NCBI GenBank assembly: GCA_024644875.1
Contig: JAHEGY010000015.1
Coordinates: 1-56,440 of the forward strand
Direction of reading: 5' to 3'
DNA: 56,440 bases
Origin: Cyclobacteriaceae bacterium
Lineage (GTDB): Bacteria > Bacteroidota > Bacteroidia > Cytophagales > Cyclobacteriaceae
Positions 53,435 through 56,440 of this stretch are shown here, piece after piece (position 1 is the stretch's first letter; the number at the start of each line of letters is the position of its first letter). The position numbers were made by a program, and so were the translations under genes. The notes below the pieces were generated by a model, which did not search any database, had not been told where the DNA came from, and saw only the letters and a list, made by a program, of their open reading frames with translations.

Positions 53435-53914
53435 TCAGTTTTTATAGATTAATACAACGGCATAGGCTTCGATACCTTCCTCTCTTCCCGTAAATCCCAT
53501 TTTTTCAGTTGTTGTAGCTTTAATTGAGATTTTGTCTGGTTCTAATCCCATTGTATCTGAGAGACACTCAATCATTCCCGGGACAAAGGATTTTATTTTA
53601 GGTTCCTGAAGGCATACTGTTGAATCAATATTACCAATAGAAAATCCCTTTTCCTGTAACATATTCATTACTTCAACGAGCAATTTTTTACTATCAATAT
53701 TCTTGTATTTTGGATCCGAATCCGGAAAATGATAGCCAATATCTCTTAGATTCGCTGCACCTAATAATGCATCGCAAATCACATGAATTAGAACATCAGC
53801 ATCAGAATGACCAACTGATCCTTTTTTATGCGGAATTTTAATTCCCCCCAGGGTGAGATCATATCCTTCCGACAATTGATGCACATCGTATCCAAATCCT
53901 ATTCTGAAATTCAT
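53435..53914 (-). CDS. ispF: 2-C-methyl-D-erythritol 2,4-cyclodiphosphate synthase
   Basis: An enzyme of the non-mevalonate isoprenoid pathway. 159 residues, with FGYDVHQL (near 7-14, metal ligands Asp and His), GHSDADVLIHVICDALLGAA (near 34-53), and HFPDSDPKY (near 62-70). The ending TTEKMGFTGREEGIEAYAV is typical. Its start is 5 bp downstream of the stop of the predicted outer-membrane gene upstream, so the two may be co-transcribed. Confidence 0.96.
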   Translation of the reverse strand: MNFRIGFGYDVHQLSEGYDLTLGGIKIPHKKGSVGHSDADVLIHVICDALLGAANLRDIGYHFPDSDPKYKNIDSKKLLVEVMNMLQEKGFSIGNIDSTVCLQEPKIKSFVPGMIECLSDTMGLEPDKISIKATTTEKMGFTGREEGIEAYAVVLIYKN

Positions 53915-53919
53915 TTAAA

Positions 53920-54630
53920 TTATCTTTTAGTATCAAAAAGAACACCTATAGTTATCTCCCAGCCGGTAAAATCCAGTCGTGCATCTTTATACTCGACATA
54001 TCGTGTTTCAACGGGATCATTTGATCCACCCCCCGTAATATTTCCCCTGTAGTTCAGATCAGATCCTCCAGCCAGGTAATTTACTTCAAAATTTATCCCG
54101 AACTTATCAGCAAAATAGAATATTATTTCTCCTCCCACTAAATATCCCCAACCAATTTTATTATCATACTTCAAATCCGAATTCACCACTTCCAATTCAT
54201 AATAATCCCTCATTGCCCTATCCATATTACCATAATTTATTCTTGTATCAAAGTTATAATATCCAAAACCACCCCCTTTCGCTCTTAAGGTTATATTTCC
54301 TGCCTGCACTTCCAATACCAACTGCAGGGGCACCATGATTGAGAAGAAAGGGCCCATCAAAGGATCTTTGGTCTCAAAAGGCAGATCAATTACATTCATG
54401 CCTGACATCCTGTAAAGTGAAAAGCCGGATTCAATAGATAACCAGTTGGTGGGATGTACGCCAATCCCTCTTAAGGAAAATGGGCTTACCGGATTAGAGA
54501 AATATCCATTCCTGGGAAAGAAAAAGGAAAATGACATGCCGAGTTCCTGGGAGGATCCTTTAAGCGACAAGTTCATTAAGATGATTAAAAATATTATAGT
54601 GGTTTTAACAATTGTTTTTTTATACCTCAT
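53920..54630 (-). CDS. Predicted outer-membrane beta-barrel protein
   Basis: 236 residues, signal peptide (about 1-28), and a pattern of alternating hydrophobic strands with Gly, Tyr and Phe (for example LRAKGGGFGYYNFDTR and GWGYLVGGEIIFYFADKF), ending ITIGVLFDTKR. Fits a small eight- to ten-strand barrel. No family name. Upstream of ispF on the same strand. Confidence 0.78.
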   Translation of the reverse strand: MRYKKTIVKTTIIFLIILMNLSLKGSSQELGMSFSFFFPRNGYFSNPVSPFSLRGIGVHPTNWLSIESGFSLYRMSGMNVIDLPFETKDPLMGPFFSIMVPLQLVLEVQAGNITLRAKGGGFGYYNFDTRINYGNMDRAMRDYYELEVVNSDLKYDNKIGWGYLVGGEIIFYFADKFGINFEVNYLAGGSDLNYRGNITGGGSNDPVETRYVEYKDARLDFTGWEITIGVLFDTKR

Positions 54631-54663
54631 TACCGTAAAATTTTATTAACGTTATAATAAAGT

Positions 54664-54699
54664 ATAAAAAAACAAAAAATCCCGCCATAAGCGGGATTT
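54664..54699 (-). terminator. Terminator for the DUF6249 gene (minus strand)
   Basis: AAATCCCGC (54677-54685) and GCGGGATTT (54691-54699) form a perfect 9-bp stem with loop CATAA. An A-rich tract at 54664-54679 on the plus strand gives the T tract for a minus-strand transcript. Confidence 0.82.
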
Positions 54700-54717
54700 C
54701 TTGAGGGAATCAGATCT

Positions 54718-55062
54718 TTAATCTTCTTTTTCAGGCTTTATTTTACCCATCAATTTATAATAGGATAATAATCCCAGTCCACCGAATATGAAGATCATAG
54801 CAAAATAGGCTACATCCTCATCCATAATCCCATTTACATCAAGTATATTGGCTATTACAAGGCCAATGCCTATACCAATTGCCAGAAGGCCAATTTTCAA
54901 CGCTCCATACCTCCAGTGAGTCTGGCCTTCATGTTTAAAGATACTGGCATCAAGACCTTTCTCAATCAAGGCGAGCCTCTCCTTGTTTTTAGCACTAATT
55001 GCGATAAAGACTATTCCGAAGATAGTGGCGAAAAGTGCTATTGGAACTAATATTTCTACCAT
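54718..55062 (-). CDS. DUF6249 membrane protein
   Basis: 114 residues with an N-terminal membrane helix (about 3-22), the charged motif KNKERLALIEKGLDASIF, and two more helices (about 50-70 and 85-106). The motif and layout are those of DUF6249, which commonly sits divergent to an ECF sigma factor. Function unknown; a membrane stress role under the neighbouring sigma factor is inferred. It has its own terminator. Confidence 0.83.
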   Translation of the reverse strand: MVEILVPIALFATIFGIVFIAISAKNKERLALIEKGLDASIFKHEGQTHWRYGALKIGLLAIGIGIGLVIANILDVNGIMDEDVAYFAMIFIFGGLGLLSYYKLMGKIKPEKED

Positions 55063-55107
55063 TTTCTTATAGTTTTAAGTTTAACATTTTTCATTTTGTA
55101 CATGTTG

Positions 55108-55134
55108 GACGCTAGGTTTTATGACCTGGTTACA
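55108..55134 (-). promoter_or_regulatory. ECF sigma promoter for the DUF6249 gene (minus strand)
   Basis: Read on the minus strand: TGTAACC (complement of 55128-55134), a 16-base spacer, then CGTC (complement of 55108-55111), 46 bases before the DUF6249 start. It mirrors the plus-strand promoter exactly in both boxes and spacer length. Confidence 0.7.
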
Positions 55135-55147
55135 AAATTTCGTAAAT

Positions 55148-55174
55148 TGTAACCACAAAGCACTTTCTAGCGTC
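55148..55174 (+). promoter_or_regulatory. ECF sigma promoter for the sigma gene (plus strand)
   Basis: TGTAACC (55148-55154), a 16-base spacer, then CGTC (55171-55174), 11 bases before the ATG, so the transcript would have almost no leader. Same boxes and spacing as the divergent promoter, implying that the sigma factor controls its own gene. Confidence 0.72.
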
Positions 55175-55185
55175 ATAAAAATTGA

Positions 55186-55761
55186 ATGAAGGCTGAGATA
55201 GAGAATATTGTTATTGAGAAAATTAAAGGTGGCGATTACAATGCTTGCAATTTCATTGTAGATAAATACAAAGCATTTGTTTTCAATATTTGTATCCGGA
55301 TTGTAAAAAATCGTGAAGATGCAGAAGAGGTAGCTCAGGACAGTTTTATTAAAGCCATCAAATCCATAGAAGGATTTAAACATGAAAGTAAATTCTCAAC
55401 CTGGTTATACCGGATCACTTTTAACAATGCGGTAAGTAAAACAAGAAATAAGAAGATATTTAAAAGTGAGATTGATGACAATGTGATTGAATCAGGTGGT
55501 CAGTCTCATATTTCGGATGGCCTTGAAAGCCTGAACAGAATTGATCGTAAAAAAGTATTAAAAAAAGCGATGGAGAAACTAAGTGAAGAAGAAAATTTAT
55601 TAATTTCACTTTATTATTTTGAAGAGAACTCCGTTGCAGAAGTCTCAGAAATAACCGGATTGGAACAAAACTATATTAAAGTAAAGGTACACAGAGCGAG
55701 AAAAAAACTTTACAATGGTTTATCACAGGTTATGGGAATTAAAATGGAGGACGTATTATGA
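55186..55761 (+). CDS. ECF-type RNA polymerase sigma factor
   Basis: A 191-residue sigma-70 family regulator. Region 2 is near 20-90 (FVFNICIRIVKNREDAEEVA, then STWLYRITFNNAVSKTR), and region 4 near 130-180 (LISLYYFEENSVAEVSEITG with VKVHRARKKL). It probably drives its own promoter and that of the divergent DUF6249 gene. The downstream gene (4-base overlap, ATGA) encodes a small membrane protein, a likely anti-sigma factor. Signal unknown. Confidence 0.93.
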   Translation: MKAEIENIVIEKIKGGDYNACNFIVDKYKAFVFNICIRIVKNREDAEEVAQDSFIKAIKSIEGFKHESKFSTWLYRITFNNAVSKTRNKKIFKSEIDDNVIESGGQSHISDGLESLNRIDRKKVLKKAMEKLSEEENLLISLYYFEENSVAEVSEITGLEQNYIKVKVHRARKKLYNGLSQVMGIKMEDVL

Positions 55762-56141
55762 AGGAAGAAAAAATTGATCGTTTTATCCGAAAGACCATAA
55801 ACGATGGATACTTGGAAAATCCATCTCCCGGCTTTACGCAAAATGTAATGGGTAAACTTGGCGTTACCAATCAGGAAGCCAAACTAAAAACCAAACCCAT
55901 AAAATCAAAATGGGGATTAAGGTCTATGATTTTCATTTACCTTATTTTGATGATCTCCATACTTCTGATCCCAGGCAGCCTGGAATCTGGTGGATATCAA
56001 TTGCCTAAATTTGAATTACCATCCTTTGGTAAATATTTTGCGCTTGATGGAAATATATCCAAACTACTTATCATACTTATCATTGGAGGATGGTTTCTGA
56101 TTTTTGCTGATAATTATCTGAAGAAATTCTTTACAAGATAG
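55758..56141 (+). CDS. Membrane protein, candidate anti-sigma factor
   Basis: 127 residues. The N-terminal 50 residues are cytoplasmic and charged (IDRFIRKTINDGYLENPSPG), followed by two membrane helices (about 55-72 and 101-119). No known anti-sigma domain is seen. The 4-base overlap with the sigma gene, the size and the cytoplasmic plus membrane layout all suggest it holds the sigma factor at the membrane. Confidence 0.7.
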   Translation: MKEEKIDRFIRKTINDGYLENPSPGFTQNVMGKLGVTNQEAKLKTKPIKSKWGLRSMIFIYLILMISILLIPGSLESGGYQLPKFELPSFGKYFALDGNISKLLIILIIGGWFLIFADNYLKKFFTR

Positions 56142-56399
56142 ACTTCAAAAGTATAATAAAGAAAATTTCAGTTGACAAAACTCCCTTCATCCCAATAATT
56201 CATTATTGGATTTATATTTTACTTAAAGAAAAATCCCAATTGATTACCTAAGGTATTAGTAATCAGGAGATTATAAGACAGTCTTACTTATGTAATTCTG
56301 CTTTGCTTTTTTCACGTTTTAGGACTATTTTTACCACCCCTAATGGGATGGGGAAGTCCTTCCTGCTCTCCTCATTTTTTTAACTCAAAATGGAAAGAT
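56142..56399. promoter_or_regulatory. Intergenic region with hairpins and promoter before an EF-G-like gene
   Basis: No frame is seen. CCAATAAT/ATTATTGG (56192-56209) is a perfect inverted repeat just after the sigma operon and may terminate it, though it is AT-rich. TTTG (56302-56305), 20 bases, then TATTTTTA (56326-56333) is a near-match to the Bacteroidota promoter. A nested hairpin AGGACT/AGTCCT (56321-56360) with inner CCCC/GGGG overlaps the likely transcript start and could be a leader structure. Confidence 0.45.
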
Positions 56400-56440
56400 A
56401 TGAAAGTTTATGATGACAAGCACATTAAGAATGTAGTACT
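56400..56440 (+). CDS. Partial CDS: EF-G-like translation factor (5' end only)
   Basis: The window ends after 13 codons, MKVYDDKHIKNVV. This start resembles that of EF-G-like GTPases of Bacteroidota, which continue into a P-loop (G-x4-GKT). The P-loop is not included here, so the call rests on the N-terminus alone. The open frame and upstream promoter-like element support a real gene. Confidence 0.4.
   Translation, partial: MKVYDDKHIKNVV

Noticed and set aside
1-56440. rRNA, tRNA, insertion sequences, prophage and CRISPR-Cas
   Set aside because: None was seen when reading both strands; only housekeeping, envelope and regulatory genes are present.

Overview
The window looks like about 56 kb of chromosome from a Bacteroidota bacterium, probably a Cytophagales-type lineage although the order is uncertain. 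It is AT-rich. Several sites match the Bacteroidota promoter form (TTTG, about 19-20 bp, TAnnTTTG), Shine-Dalgarno sequences are mostly absent, and many predicted lipoproteins and outer-membrane proteins are present. Lineage-typical genes include a DUF4295 gene after rpmB-rpmG, a lipoprotein LptC, bshC, a DUF4105/Lnb-type lipoprotein acyltransferase and DUF6048/DUF6452/DUF6249 proteins. I saw no rRNA, tRNA, CRISPR array, insertion sequence or phage gene. All functional calls come from reading the sequence; no database search was run.

Layout. 0-4 kb: sulfate activation (sat-cysC), a strong terminator, a 0.5 kb non-coding stretch, then pheS and a lipoprotein that resembles a Rieske protein without its ligands. 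4-10 kb (minus): an envelope-biogenesis block with a two-parvulin lipoprotein, a chaperone-like lipoprotein, a SurA homologue and a MoxR ATPase. 10-13 kb (minus): a partner-switching cassette (SpoIIE-type phosphatase, STAS protein, HATPase kinase), preceded by an AT-rich intergenic region with three perfect DnaA boxes. 13-27 kb: a ClC channel, a nitronate monooxygenase-like enzyme, an unknown helical protein, cysE, a lysine-rich repeat protein, a phosphoesterase, an aldo/keto reductase, a TPR-SpoIIE sensor, recX and a short plus-strand run (DinB-like, NRDE, ATP-grasp). 27-40 kb: a radical SAM/SPASM enzyme, suhB, rsmI, a pterin dehydratase, Lnb, an exported methyltransferase, DUF493, ppiD, then a run containing a CorC-type protein, a 55-residue membrane protein, lptC, a TPR protein, an outer-membrane protein and coaX. 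40-56 kb: anmK, nhaD, yraN, manA, lipB, rocD, rpmB-rpmG-DUF4295, ftsY, two envelope proteins, rimO-bshC, mnmD, ispF, and a divergent ECF sigma locus. The last 41 bases look like the start of an EF-G-like gene.

Themes. Envelope biogenesis dominates: four parvulin/SurA-type chaperone proteins, LptC, Lnb, outer-membrane proteins and lipoproteins. Signal transduction is the second theme: two SpoIIE phosphatases, only one with adjacent partners, and an ECF sigma factor. Sulfur and thiol metabolism (sat, cysC, cysE, bshC) is dispersed.

Most unusual observations: (1) the SurA homologue carries about 117 extra residues inside its first parvulin domain, which read as a circularly permuted lipocalin-like domain bounded on both sides by a G-x-D-[L/F] motif; (2) a cluster of DnaA boxes that could be oriC or a DnaA-controlled region; (3) two divergent, matching ECF promoters (TGTAACC, 16 bp, CGTC) between the sigma gene and a DUF6249 gene; (4) a degenerate Rieske-like lipoprotein whose start overlaps the pheS stop.
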